Assembly: GCA_900546395.1 (NCBI GenBank)
Contig: URDD01000010.1
Span: 1-49,036, forward strand
Reading direction: 5' to 3'
DNA: 49,036 nucleotides
DNA from: an uncultured Bacteroidales bacterium
Lineage (GTDB): Bacteria > Bacteroidota > Bacteroidia > Bacteroidales > UBA932
Of the stretch, positions 25,614-34,962 are shown piece after piece (position 1 is the stretch's first letter; every line of letters starts with the position of its first letter). The translations under genes were made by a program, and so were the position numbers. Under the pieces are notes generated by a model that was given only the letters and a program-made list of their open reading frames with translations, was not told the DNA's origin and searched no databases.

Positions 25614-26533
25614 CTTTCATCCGTAGATTTATTATTCCTGTTTTCCTTCTTTTTTAATTTCAGCCCGGTTTTCATTTCATCAAAGCCTTCTCCATATACT
25701 CCGCTGGCAGAAGTAATTGACACAAAAGCTTTCTGGTCAATACTTTTAATTAATTCAACTACGTTGTGCAACTGATGCTGACGTATAACGACCAACAGTA
25801 CTTTTCCTTCCTTTTTAGAGTACCAACCGACTGAATCCAGCGCAGTAACTCCCCTATTCAGAGTCCTTAATATTCCATCTGCAATCTCATCATACTTCGA
25901 CGAAAATACAAGCACCTGAACTGAAGATTTCCTGCCCAAAAGCACAAAATCAACCATAAAGGAAAAAGTGACCATAACTACATAGCCGTAAATCATATCC
26001 TCTATTGTCTTACCTGGGATAAGCAGCACTGAAGCTATGATGAAAATATCTGTATATAAATATACCTTTCCAGGAGATACAGGCCAGTACTTATTCACAA
26101 TCATGGCAGCTATGTCTGTTCCTCCTGTACTTCCTCCCCTCAAAAGGACAATACCGATACCTATCGCCTCAATGATACCTCCTACAATTGCCAGAAGCAG
26201 CTTATTATCCATCTCGACAACCCAGTCGAATTTAGGGAAAAGGTCAAACAGCAGTGTTGACAGAAGTATAGCATAAATAGTCTTCATACCGAAAGCCCGG
26301 CCCAAAACCATAAATCCTATAATCAGCAATATCGCATTCAGTATGAAAAACGAAACCGACACAGGTATTGTCTGATTAGAAGCAAAATAAATTATGGTAC
26401 AAAGTCCGGTTCCTCCGCCACTCGCGATCCCGTTCGGGATTAGGAATGATGTCCAGGAAAGACAGTAAAATACAAGACCGACCGTCAGCAGGAAATAATC
26501 CCATACTCCTGTCAATATCTTATTTTTAATCAT
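25610..26533 (-). CDS. YitT family membrane protein (first of a tandem pair)
   Basis: The 307-residue protein has the same layout as its downstream neighbour: membrane spans in about residues 10-200 with FLIPNGIASGGGTGLCTIIYF and LRGGSTGGTDIAAMIVNKYW, then a DUF2179 domain ending GVYGEGFDEMK. The two proteins are clearly paralogous but well diverged, so the duplication is old. They may form a hetero-oligomer, which is inference from the coupled pair. The gene starts 23 nt after leuS in what looks like one transcription unit. Confidence 0.93.
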   Translation of the reverse strand: MIKNKILTGVWDYFLLTVGLVFYCLSWTSFLIPNGIASGGGTGLCTIIYFASNQTIPVSVSFFILNAILLIIGFMVLGRAFGMKTIYAILLSTLLFDLFPKFDWVVEMDNKLLLAIVGGIIEAIGIGIVLLRGGSTGGTDIAAMIVNKYWPVSPGKVYLYTDIFIIASVLLIPGKTIEDMIYGYVVMVTFSFMVDFVLLGRKSSVQVLVFSSKYDEIADGILRTLNRGVTALDSVGWYSKKEGKVLLVVIRQHQLHNVVELIKSIDQKAFVSITSASGVYGEGFDEMKTGLKLKKKENRNNKSTDER

Positions 26534-26556
26534 AGCTACTGTTATATGTTTTAATG

Positions 26557-29322
26557 TTATTTTACAACTATGTTTACAATCTTACCGGGCACGACAATAA
26601 CTTTCACTATATTGCCGTCACCTACATATTTTGCTGTCTGTTCGAGAGAACGTACATTGGCCTCTACATCCTCTTTGGACATATCTTTTGAAAGTTCCAC
26701 TGTAAAACGAGTCTTTCCGTTGAACGATACAGCATATGTACAAGAATCCTCAACTACATATTTAGCATCATATTCCGGGAAAGAAGCGTAGGCAATACTA
26801 TCTTTATGGCCCAACGCCTCCCAAAGTTCTTCAGCAATATGAGGAGTAAACGGAGACAGGAGTACGGCCAAAGGTTCAAGTATGGCCCTTTTGCTGCATT
26901 TCAAGTCATAAAGTTCATTGACTGCTATCATAAAGGCACTTACAGTCGTATTGAAAGAGAAATTCTCGATATCGGTCCTTGCCTTGCCGATAAGTTTATG
27001 AAGTGCCTTAAGTTCAGCTGCTTCAGGAGCCTCATCTGTTACAATAAACTCATCTCTGTCAAAGAACAGTCTCCATACTCTTCTAAGGAATCTGTGTACT
27101 CCGTCAATACCTTTCGTATCCCATGGTTTAGACTGCTCAAGTGGTCCCAGGAACATTTCATACAAACGCAGTGTATCCGCTCCGTAAGTATCACATATCA
27201 TATCTGGATTTACAACATTGAACATTGATTTGCTCATCTTTTCCACTGCATATCCGCAAATATATTCTCCATTTTCCAGTATGAATTCTGCGTTTGCATA
27301 ATCAGGCATCCAGTTCTTGAAAGCCTCAATATCAAGCCTGTCATTATGTACTATGTTTACATCAACGTGAATCTCAGTAGTTTCATAGCTGTCCTTAAGA
27401 CCTGCAGATACAAATTTGTTCGTATTGACTATCCTATAGACAAAATTCGAACGACCCTGAATCATTCCTTGATTAATAAGTTTCTTGAACGGCTCATTTT
27501 CACAAACATATCCCAAATCATACAGAAACTTGTTCCAGAATCTGGAGTAAATAAGATGTCCTGTGGCATGCTCAGTCCCTCCTATATACAAATCCACATT
27601 CCGCCAGTATTCATCAACTTTCCTGTCCAGCAAAGCATTATCGTTGTGCGGATCCATATAGCGCAGGTAATATGCACTGCTTCCAGCAAAACCAGGCATA
27701 GTGCTTGTCTCCATAGGGTATCCGTCATATGACCAGTCTGCAGCCCTTGCCAAAGGCGGTTCCCCGCTTTCTGTCGGCAAATATTTATCTACCTCAGGCA
27801 ACTGTACAGGAAGGGACTCAAACGGCATAGGCATAGGTATTCCATCCTTGTAATAAATAGGGAAAGGCTCACCCCAATATCTCTGACGTGAGAATATGGC
27901 ATCTCTCAGGCGATAGTTTACTTTACGTTTACCTATACCGTGCTTTTCCACATAATCAATCGCTGCCGGAATCGCCTCCTTTACTGACAGTCCATTCAGA
28001 AAACCGGAATTGCACATTATACCTTCCTTTGCATCAAAGCTTGATTCGCTTACATCACAGCCTTCTATCAGAGGAATAACCGGCAGGTTGAAATGTCTTG
28101 CAAATGCATAGTCTCTACTGTCATGTGCAGGAACAGCCATAATAGCACCTGTACCATAACCGGAAAGGACATATTCGGAAATCCATACAGGAACTTTTGC
28201 TCCGGTAAGGGGATTGACGGCATACGAACCTGTAAAAACGCCTGTAACTTTTCTTGTTTCTGCAATACGCTCCCTTTCAGTTTTCTTTTTTGCAACTGCA
28301 AGATATTCTTCTACTGCTTCTTTCTGGCCTGGCGATGTGAGTTTTCCAACCCACTCGCTTTCCGGAGCAAGGACCATGAATGTAACACCGAAAACAGTAT
28401 CTGCCCTGGTGGTAAAAATCACCATATCATACTCTGTATCACCGTTAACTGCCTTGAACACCATCTCAGCGCCCTGCGAACGTCCTATCCAGTTTCTCTG
28501 CATATCTTTCAGAGAGTCTGTCCAGTCAAGAGTCTCCATATCATCAAGAAGTCTCTCGGCATAAGCGGAAACGCGCAGCTGCCACTGAGTCATTTTTTTC
28601 TGCTCGACAGGGAATCCGCCTCTTACAGAATACCCCTCTTTTACTTCGTCATTTGCCAAGACAGTTCCTAACTTAGGACACCAGTTGACAGATGTTTCCC
28701 CTTGATAGGCTATTCTGTAATTCATCAGGACATCAGACTTCTCCTTATCTGACATGGCATTCCACTCAGCTGCAGTAAATACAATTTCTTTTGTACAGGC
28801 AGCCTCCAGACCTTCTGTTCCTCTTTCCGCAAAAGCATCTATTAACTCAGAAACCGGACGCGCGGTCTTTAATGCCGTATTGTAATAACTGTCGAACATT
28901 TTCAGAAAAGCCCACTGTGTCCACTTGTAATAAGCAGGATCGCAGGTCCTGACTTCACGCGACCAGTCATAAGAAAAACCTATCCTGTCCAGCTGTTCTC
29001 TATATCTTGCAACATTTTTTTCAGTAGTTACCGCAGGATGCTGCCCGGTCTGAATAGCATACTGCTCGGCAGGAAGGCCGAAAGCATCATAACCCATCGG
29101 ATGAAGCACATTGAATCCGCAAAGTCTCTTGTATCTGCTATAAATATCACTTGCTATATATCCTAAAGGATGTCCTACATGCAGTCCTGCACCGGATGGA
29201 TAAGGAAACATATCCAGAACGTAATATTTGGGTCTGGAAGAATCCTCTGAAACTTTAAATGTCTTATGGTCAGCCCAATAAGTCTGCCATTTCTTCTCTA
29301 TTTTCCTAAAATCGTATTCCAT
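26557..29322 (-). CDS. leuS: Leucyl-tRNA synthetase
   Basis: The 921-residue protein is a full-length class I synthetase. The HIGH-type motif is HVGH at residues 48-51 (MFPYPSGAGLHVGHPLGY) and the KMSKS motif is at about residues 694-698 (VEKMSKSMFN). In between lies the CP1 editing domain with the threonine-rich and VPAHDSRDYAFA segments, and the C-terminal anticodon-binding helices end in a small domain (IVVPGKIVNIVVK). It attaches leucine to tRNA(Leu) and clears mischarged amino acids. It lies 17 nt after the M28-like gene and 23 nt before the first YitT-family gene. Confidence 0.98.
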   Translation of the reverse strand: MEYDFRKIEKKWQTYWADHKTFKVSEDSSRPKYYVLDMFPYPSGAGLHVGHPLGYIASDIYSRYKRLCGFNVLHPMGYDAFGLPAEQYAIQTGQHPAVTTEKNVARYREQLDRIGFSYDWSREVRTCDPAYYKWTQWAFLKMFDSYYNTALKTARPVSELIDAFAERGTEGLEAACTKEIVFTAAEWNAMSDKEKSDVLMNYRIAYQGETSVNWCPKLGTVLANDEVKEGYSVRGGFPVEQKKMTQWQLRVSAYAERLLDDMETLDWTDSLKDMQRNWIGRSQGAEMVFKAVNGDTEYDMVIFTTRADTVFGVTFMVLAPESEWVGKLTSPGQKEAVEEYLAVAKKKTERERIAETRKVTGVFTGSYAVNPLTGAKVPVWISEYVLSGYGTGAIMAVPAHDSRDYAFARHFNLPVIPLIEGCDVSESSFDAKEGIMCNSGFLNGLSVKEAIPAAIDYVEKHGIGKRKVNYRLRDAIFSRQRYWGEPFPIYYKDGIPMPMPFESLPVQLPEVDKYLPTESGEPPLARAADWSYDGYPMETSTMPGFAGSSAYYLRYMDPHNDNALLDRKVDEYWRNVDLYIGGTEHATGHLIYSRFWNKFLYDLGYVCENEPFKKLINQGMIQGRSNFVYRIVNTNKFVSAGLKDSYETTEIHVDVNIVHNDRLDIEAFKNWMPDYANAEFILENGEYICGYAVEKMSKSMFNVVNPDMICDTYGADTLRLYEMFLGPLEQSKPWDTKGIDGVHRFLRRVWRLFFDRDEFIVTDEAPEAAELKALHKLIGKARTDIENFSFNTTVSAFMIAVNELYDLKCSKRAILEPLAVLLSPFTPHIAEELWEALGHKDSIAYASFPEYDAKYVVEDSCTYAVSFNGKTRFTVELSKDMSKEDVEANVRSLEQTAKYVGDGNIVKVIVVPGKIVNIVVK

Positions 29323-29339
29323 TGTATCTTAATGTTTTC

Positions 29340-30740
29340 TTATCTTGTTCTTCTTCCGTTAATGCCAAACCTTCCTTTAGCTGATTTCTTCTCGAGTCTG
29401 AACTCCACTGGTATTGTCATGGATGTGCTGACTTTCTGTCCTGAACGTCTGCCAGGCCTCCACTTTGGAGAAGCACTTACTACTTTCAAAGCCTGCTCAT
29501 CCAAAAGAGGATGCACCCCCTTGACAATCTCTACGTTTGTCATCTTTCCATCCTTATCTATGATAAATCCCACCATTACGGTTCCTTGGATTCCTTCCTC
29601 TACGGCCTCCTGAGGGTACTTAAGATAAGGATAGACCCACTTCGTTAAGAACTGGCGGGGATCAGTGCTATTCAGAAACGCCGGTTTATAATCACAATCA
29701 AAATATGAAACCACATCATCCCCTAATTTCCCTGACTCATTTTTCTCGCCTGAGAGAACACCCTGATCGGATCTGAAATATATTTTTCTGTCGGTATTTG
29801 CTACAGACATTGTGAAATTATATATATACTCCAATTCCCGCTCCATCATCATATAATCGAGAATATCTTCCGTATCACGTACGGTATTATGCTGTGCATA
29901 GCGGCCTGTAGTAAAAAACACAGATGGTATCTCCTTAAAATAGAAGCTTCTATGATCTGAAGGGTATGGTTCGTTTGCGATAATTTCCGGTTTTACAGGC
30001 TGAAGCTGCTCTTGCATCAAGTCTATCATCAAGTTCAGGTCTCTGTTTGAAGATGTATAAGCATAAAAACCATTTGTCCCCGTACCTAACATATCCAGAT
30101 TTATCATGACATCTATGGCAGAAGAATCTCCGAAAGACCTGTTCAAAAAATACCATGATCCGGCAAACGACTCTGTAGAGGCTCCGAAACCTACGAAAAT
30201 AACAGAACGACGGAAGAGTATGGAATTTGTAGCTACCATTCGCGCCAATTCCGCCATTACAGCCATACCGGAAGCATTCCCGTTTGCGCCGTAATAAACC
30301 TGCCTGCCGGACTCCCCGTCTATTGTAATATCATTGACTCCCAAATTGTCAATTCTTGCACCGACAAGTATATATCTGTTCCTGAGTTTCGGGTCATAAC
30401 CCTGGACAAATCCAACAACATTCCTTGACACCAGAGTATCTGTTGAAGACCTTGCTATTCCAAACTCATCTCCAGACTCCGGGGAAAGCATTTCCAAGCC
30501 ATATTCCTCAAGCACCTTATAAAGATACTCCGCAGCATTCTTTTCACCTTCTGAACCAGGCTTTCTTCCTGCATTGTATTCAGAGGCAATCTCCTTTATA
30601 TGCCTGCGCATTGAAGAGGCAGTCTCGCTGTCATAAAGACTGGCATAAGAATTCTGAGCCTTATACTGGGAAAACATAGTCTGCGATGCCAGACAAAGGG
30701 CCATCACAGCGATTACTGAATATAATAAACTGGTTTTCAT
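29340..30740 (-). CDS. M28-peptidase-like protein fused to a TonB C-terminal domain; metal site degenerate
   Basis: The 466-residue product has an N-terminal signal peptide (about residues 1-24), an M28 aminopeptidase-like domain (about 40-310), and a TonB_C domain (about 366-450, with YPQEAVEEGIQGTVMVGFIIDKDG and SPKWRPGR). The M28 fold markers are present, but most catalytic positions differ by eye. The first metal His of GAHxD is Arg129, the GADDNASG pair is Asn153-Gly154, and the Glu-Glu pair before xxGS is Ser188-Thr189. Only Asp216 and His284 remain. It is therefore probably not an active peptidase. There is no N-terminal TonB membrane anchor beyond the signal peptide. It sits 7 nt after a SPOR-domain lipoprotein gene; a role in periplasmic or outer-membrane recognition is a guess. 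Confidence 0.85.
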   Translation of the reverse strand: MKTSLLYSVIAVMALCLASQTMFSQYKAQNSYASLYDSETASSMRRHIKEIASEYNAGRKPGSEGEKNAAEYLYKVLEEYGLEMLSPESGDEFGIARSSTDTLVSRNVVGFVQGYDPKLRNRYILVGARIDNLGVNDITIDGESGRQVYYGANGNASGMAVMAELARMVATNSILFRRSVIFVGFGASTESFAGSWYFLNRSFGDSSAIDVMINLDMLGTGTNGFYAYTSSNRDLNLMIDLMQEQLQPVKPEIIANEPYPSDHRSFYFKEIPSVFFTTGRYAQHNTVRDTEDILDYMMMERELEYIYNFTMSVANTDRKIYFRSDQGVLSGEKNESGKLGDDVVSYFDCDYKPAFLNSTDPRQFLTKWVYPYLKYPQEAVEEGIQGTVMVGFIIDKDGKMTNVEIVKGVHPLLDEQALKVVSASPKWRPGRRSGQKVSTSMTIPVEFRLEKKSAKGRFGINGRRTR

Positions 30741-30747
30741 TCAAATA

Positions 30748-31275
30748 TCACTCATTAACCAAGATCCAGACATCTTCAGGGCAAAACTTCTCTTCCTTTA
30801 CTTTTTTCAAAGAATGAAAGGCACCCAAAATGTCATCGGTAGGAGATATGCCTATAGCATTGAAACCATTACGGAAATTTATAAGTATCGGTGTATAACC
30901 GCATTCTTTTACTTCAGACAAAAGATCCTCTGCATTTACCCGGCTTTTAAATGCTCCTACTACAATATAATAGCGGAAATCCAACTTCGTAGTAAACAGC
31001 CCGCCTATTTCAGAAGGGTTGAGTATAGTCCCATGCAACTGCTTTATGGAGTCCAATACAGCAATGGAATCTGCAAGTGCCTTCTCCACTTTCTTGAGTG
31101 AATCAACCCTGAACCTGTGTCTCGCCTCTTCCTGCCTCAAGAGTTCAATACGCATCATCTCCACTTCTTCCGCAGTCGGTCTTCCTGCCAGACGACGGAA
31201 CATATCGCACCCTGTCAGTGACAACAGGGAGAGAACTGACAATAATGTCAATATCCTTTTCGCATTAGGTTTCAT
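30748..31275 (-). CDS. SPOR-domain lipoprotein
   Basis: From ATG 31275 the product has 175 residues: a lipoprotein signal with Cys23 (LLSLTGC), a charged, probably coiled-coil stretch (about 35-85, rich in Glu, Arg and Lys), and a C-terminal SPOR-like domain (about 100-175, starting FRYYIVVGAFKSRVNAEDLL). SPOR domains bind peptidoglycan stripped of its peptides, often at division sites. In-frame ATGs also occur at 31293 and 31311. The consensus promoter spans 31299-31329, so a start at 31311 would lie upstream of transcription; 31293 is only 5 nt past the -7 element and cannot be excluded. It heads the run to the YitT-family genes. Confidence 0.88.
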   Translation of the reverse strand: MKPNAKRILTLLSVLSLLSLTGCDMFRRLAGRPTAEEVEMMRIELLRQEEARHRFRVDSLKKVEKALADSIAVLDSIKQLHGTILNPSEIGGLFTTKLDFRYYIVVGAFKSRVNAEDLLSEVKECGYTPILINFRNGFNAIGISPTDDILGAFHSLKKVKEEKFCPEDVWILVNE

Positions 31276-31298
31276 TGCCTGATATTTAAGCATAACTG

Positions 31299-31329
31299 CA
31301 AATTTAACCAAATTAATATCTGATTCAAA
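31299..31329 (-). promoter_or_regulatory. Consensus Bacteroidota promoter of the SPOR/M28-like/leuS operon
   Basis: On the minus strand TTTG (31329-31326), 19 nt, TAAATTTG (31306-31299). A full consensus match. It lies back to back with the -7 element of the capA-like gene. Confidence 0.8.
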
Positions 31330-31339
31330 AAAAATGGAT

Positions 31340-31347
31340 TATATTTG
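31340..31347 (+). promoter_or_regulatory. -7 element 5 nt before the capA-like start codon
   Basis: TATATTTG matches TAnnTTTG and is followed by only TTAGT before the ATG at 31353. With the usual -7 spacing, transcription would begin at or next to the A of the start codon, giving a leaderless mRNA. Confidence 0.5.
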
Positions 31348-31352
31348 TTAGT

Positions 31353-32555
31353 ATGGATATACGAATTTCGCTGAGACTGGCAGCAGCGGCGGCAGCATTT
31401 GTCGCCGCCGCAGTATTATGCAAAGCACAGACAATAGATGACATATCTTTATTTAAACGCCAATCAGAAAAAATCATACCTGTAAGAGCTCGCCCTGATA
31501 CAGTATCGCTGCTCTTTTTAGGAGATGTAATGATGCACGCAAACCAGATAAGCACATCAGAAAAACTCTCCAGGGTAAAAAGCAGTGTAAAATCAGGACT
31601 TTCCGGCACGGCATTCGACTTCAACTCATATTTCAAAAATATAATTAAAGATATCAGAGATGCCAATCTGGCAATAGCAAATATGGAATTCACATTAGGA
31701 GGAGAACCTTACACCGGTTACCCTTCATTCAGCGCTCCTGACAGCTTCGCAGAATATCTGGCAAACTGCGGATTTGATATTTTGCTTACAGCTAACAACC
31801 ACATACTTGACAAAGGGAAAAAAGGATATGAAAGGACTATGCGCATTTGCGACTCTCTGAAGATCAAATACGGTACTATGACTACAGGTTCAGGTGCAGA
31901 CCAGGCTCATTACTTAAGTAACAATCCACTTATAACAGAAATAAAAGGTATCCGGATTGCCTTTGCCAACTTTACTTACGGAACAAATGCCAGCATTTCC
32001 GGGGAGTTTCCTAAAATAAGCAGAGATAACATCGAGGGAATTAAATCCCTCATTGACAGAGCAGAGGAATATGGTGCTGACTATATAATAGCATTGCCGC
32101 ACTGGGGAGACGAATACCGGCTGAAGCACTCGGAGGCGCAAATGAAAACCGCATCCATTCTCGCAGAAGCCGGAGCTGACATTATAATAGGCTGCCATCC
32201 CCATGTCGTCCAGGACAGTCTGTCCGTAAAAATAAAACAATCCGGGAATCCGGTCCCGGTTACATTTTCTTTAGGAAATGCCGTTTCAAACATGAGCGCC
32301 CCCAATACACAGACCGGGCTGATGCTGACAATACAACTCACCAAACTGGAAAACGGTGTCACAAAACTCATAAGTCATAATTATGACTACATTTGGTGCT
32401 CTTTGCCAGGACGTCTGAGTGAAAACCATACAGTAATAAAAACAAAGGATTATATAGGCAGGAAAGATTTGTGGACAATGCCTTATGAATACGATAAAAT
32501 GCTTGATTCCTATTACAGGATTCAAGCAAAAACAGGAATAAAAGACAGAAAATGA
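31353..32555 (+). CDS. CapA/PgsA-type metallophosphatase-fold protein, secreted
   Basis: The 400-residue product begins with an Ala-rich signal peptide (cut near KAQ, residue 25). It then has the CapA-family motifs: FLGDVMMH, NMEFTLGG, LTANNHILDKGKKGYERT, ALPHWGDEY and IIGCHPHVVQ, which together supply the Asp, His and Asn ligands of a calcineurin-like metal site. The family was named for capsule and poly-gamma-glutamate synthesis, but no capsule genes occur here, so the substrate is open. It overlaps phoH by 4 nt, indicating translational coupling. Its promoter element lies only 5 nt upstream of the ATG. Confidence 0.93.
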   Translation: MDIRISLRLAAAAAAFVAAAVLCKAQTIDDISLFKRQSEKIIPVRARPDTVSLLFLGDVMMHANQISTSEKLSRVKSSVKSGLSGTAFDFNSYFKNIIKDIRDANLAIANMEFTLGGEPYTGYPSFSAPDSFAEYLANCGFDILLTANNHILDKGKKGYERTMRICDSLKIKYGTMTTGSGADQAHYLSNNPLITEIKGIRIAFANFTYGTNASISGEFPKISRDNIEGIKSLIDRAEEYGADYIIALPHWGDEYRLKHSEAQMKTASILAEAGADIIIGCHPHVVQDSLSVKIKQSGNPVPVTFSLGNAVSNMSAPNTQTGLMLTIQLTKLENGVTKLISHNYDYIWCSLPGRLSENHTVIKTKDYIGRKDLWTMPYEYDKMLDSYYRIQAKTGIKDRK

Positions 32556-33517
32556 CAGAAAACAAAGGAATCGAAAAGAAAACAATTTCCATAGCAGAAA
32601 TGGATCCGGTAGAAATATTAGGAGCCGGAAACAGAATACTTGAAGCACTGTGCAGCTATTTTCCCGAACTTAAGGTTATAGCAAGGGGCAATGAAATCAA
32701 ACTGGAAGGCGAGAGCAAGTCTGTCAGATTATTCGAAGACAAACTGAATCTGCTTGTTGAACGCAGAAAACATAAAATGAATCTCACCCCGTATGATGTA
32801 GAAGAAATATTCGATGGCAACAGTCCGAATGACAGGATAAAGATGAAGGGAGATGCCCTCATTGTGTATAATTCAGAGGGGCGCCCTATACGTGCAAGAA
32901 ACAGAACACAGGAAAAGATGGTTGAAGCTTATTTTGAAAACGATCTGGTATTTGCAGTCGGTCCTGCCGGAACAGGTAAGACTTATATCGCGATTGCTCT
33001 TGCTGTACGCGCACTGAAAAACAGAGAAATCAGACGCATAATCCTTACCAGGCCGGCCGTAGAGGCTGGCGAACGTCTCGGATTCCTGCCCGGAGACCTG
33101 AAAGATAAACTTGATCCGTACCTCCAGCCCCTGTATGATGCTCTCGGTGATATGATACCGGCAAAGAGACTACAGGAGTTTATTACAGACGGAACCATCC
33201 AAATAGCGCCTCTGGCATATATGAGGGGACGTACTTTGGACAGGGCTTGCGTAATATTGGATGAAGCCCAGAATACAAACCTGGGGCAATTAAAAATGTT
33301 CCTGACCAGAATGGGAAACGATGCTAAATTCATTGTCACAGGAGATGCCAGCCAGATAGACCTGCCTCATAAAGAGGATTCCGGCCTTATGAAAGGGATA
33401 GAACTGACAAAAGGGATAAACGGCATAGCCTCAATCTTTTTCAGTAAAGAAGATATTGTCAGACATCCGCTTGTCAGCAAAATAGTCAAAGCCTTCGAAA
33501 ACGGCAAAACCGAATAA
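32552..33517 (+). CDS. phoH: PhoH family ATPase
   Basis: The 321-residue cytoplasmic protein has a small N-terminal RNA-binding-like region (about residues 18-75). The PhoH ATPase domain follows, with Walker A at about residues 135-142 (VGPAGTGKT), the family segment TRPAVEAGERLGFLPGDLKDKLDPYLQPLYD, and Walker B ACVILDEAQN. The end of the domain has VTGDASQIDLP. PhoH proteins are ATPases linked to RNA metabolism and often sit with ybeY; no ybeY is next to it here. Its ATG overlaps the stop of the capA-like gene (ATGA). Confidence 0.95.
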   Translation: MTENKGIEKKTISIAEMDPVEILGAGNRILEALCSYFPELKVIARGNEIKLEGESKSVRLFEDKLNLLVERRKHKMNLTPYDVEEIFDGNSPNDRIKMKGDALIVYNSEGRPIRARNRTQEKMVEAYFENDLVFAVGPAGTGKTYIAIALAVRALKNREIRRIILTRPAVEAGERLGFLPGDLKDKLDPYLQPLYDALGDMIPAKRLQEFITDGTIQIAPLAYMRGRTLDRACVILDEAQNTNLGQLKMFLTRMGNDAKFIVTGDASQIDLPHKEDSGLMKGIELTKGINGIASIFFSKEDIVRHPLVSKIVKAFENGKTE

Positions 33518-33538
33518 AGACAACACATCACAATAAAA

Positions 33539-33588
33539 GTCAGCGGGAGAGTCCCATTGCCTCAGGCAATACGGATTCTCCCGCTGAC
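33539..33588. terminator. Terminator hairpin between phoH and the TPR gene
   Basis: GTCAGCGGGAGA (33539-33550) pairs perfectly with TCTCCCGCTGAC (33577-33588). An inner ATTGCC/GGCAAT hairpin lies in the loop. The minus-strand side continues TTTTATTG, so it best serves the minus-strand TPR gene, but both convergent genes may use it. Confidence 0.85.
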
Positions 33589-33609
33589 ATATTTGATGTA
33601 TAATATTGA

Positions 33610-34932
33610 CTAAAGAGGATTTCCAGTAGCAACTACTTCGTTGTACTTCTCATACTTAGCCATAAAATCTGCACTTTCCTCACGGAACCTGTAATAGATG
33701 TTCTTCAAATACTCTGCAATATTGACTTTGATTTCATTTACCTTTGAAACGCTGTAAGCTGACTCAAACGGCTCAATTGCATTTCTTAAAGCAGTCTCGA
33801 ATTCACTTACAAGAGCCATATACTTAGTGTCATCAAGTTCTGCCTGAGCTTTTTCCTGAAGGTCAATTGCCTGATTATAATAAAGAATACCGATACCGAT
33901 AAGTCCGAATTCATATTCAGGATTTATCTCATATGACTTTCTATAAGCCTCAACAGCTTTTTCCTGATTTCCCAACTGATTGTAGATGTTTCCTTCCACA
34001 TAATAGAGAGATGCATTTCCTGGCTCATTCTTCTTTGCCTCATCCAAAAGCGTAAACAGTCTTTCAGGATTATCACCGCTCTCTATGTAGAAGTTAATCA
34101 AGCCGATAAGAATGCTCTGGCTCTGAGGATATGCCTGGAATCCCTTCTCAAGAGAAAGCCTTGCATTTTCCATATCCCCAAGCTTACTGTAACAATCTGA
34201 TATCTTTGCATATACCTCACCGTCCTCATAGAAATATCCGGCATCGATACACATCTGGAAGAACTTTTTAGCCTTTTCATAATCCTGAAGAGACCACGCA
34301 GCAAATCCTGCATTGTATGCAGCAGTAGTGTCAACACTGCTCACCGGCTCAGCTGCAGTAAATTCAGCTGCCTTTGCAAAATCCTCACCTGCTGTCTTCA
34401 AGTCTCCGAGCATATAATAGGTCATACCTGACTCAAGATACTTGGATGCCACACCTTTGATTCCCTCAATGATATCTGAAGTCTTGCTCTTCTTGACATC
34501 TACTTCCAATGCTTTAATATAGGCGTCATAAGCTCTGTCAAGGGCATCCTCATAAACTGGATTCGTAACTTCAATAATCTGAAGGACTCCTCCGCCATTG
34601 AAATAGAAATTCTTGTCAGCATACACCATTTTTGTATAAGGTTCGCCCATCAGTTCAACTGTCTCTGTTGCTGATGGCTTTTCAGAACCCATAATCAGGG
34701 AAAGCTCCTGCTGGCCTGCACCAATCCAGGCATTTCCCGCCGGAGCGTTGAATGCCTCTACATAGGCTCCTGCCAACTTGGTCCAGGTTGTCACTTTGAC
34801 AGCCTTCTTTGGATTCTGACTTGCTGCCTCTGCAGCCTCTACAGCTTTCTTCGAATCAGCTGGAGATTTAACCTGTGCATCAGCGACCTGAACAGAAAGG
34901 AGAACTGCCAATGCGATGAGAATCTTTTTCAT
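33610..34932 (-). CDS. Periplasmic tetratricopeptide-repeat protein
   Basis: The 440-residue product has a signal peptide (MKKILIALAVLLSVQVADA) and no lipobox. From about residue 165 to 350 it consists of TPR units (for example AYNAGFAAWSLQDYEKAKKFF, DCYSKLGDMENARLSLEKG, YYVEGNIYNQLGNQEKAVEAY), suggesting a protein-binding scaffold in the periplasm. Its partner is unknown. It lies 30 nt downstream of gyrA in the same direction, with no promoter visible in between, so it is probably read from the gyrA promoter. A link to gyrase function is not implied. Confidence 0.9.
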   Translation of the reverse strand: MKKILIALAVLLSVQVADAQVKSPADSKKAVEAAEAASQNPKKAVKVTTWTKLAGAYVEAFNAPAGNAWIGAGQQELSLIMGSEKPSATETVELMGEPYTKMVYADKNFYFNGGGVLQIIEVTNPVYEDALDRAYDAYIKALEVDVKKSKTSDIIEGIKGVASKYLESGMTYYMLGDLKTAGEDFAKAAEFTAAEPVSSVDTTAAYNAGFAAWSLQDYEKAKKFFQMCIDAGYFYEDGEVYAKISDCYSKLGDMENARLSLEKGFQAYPQSQSILIGLINFYIESGDNPERLFTLLDEAKKNEPGNASLYYVEGNIYNQLGNQEKAVEAYRKSYEINPEYEFGLIGIGILYYNQAIDLQEKAQAELDDTKYMALVSEFETALRNAIEPFESAYSVSKVNEIKVNIAEYLKNIYYRFREESADFMAKYEKYNEVVATGNPL

Positions 34933-34962
34933 ATTTTCCGTAATTTAAAATGTTTGTTCTAT

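Noticed and set aside
26806..27228. 140-codon plus-strand frame inside leuS
   Set aside because: It is antisense to a conserved synthetase gene and its product has no recognisable features.
31325..31693. 122-codon minus-strand frame over the capA-like gene start
   Set aside because: It is antisense to a well-supported coding region, low in complexity (Ala runs) and without a known motif.
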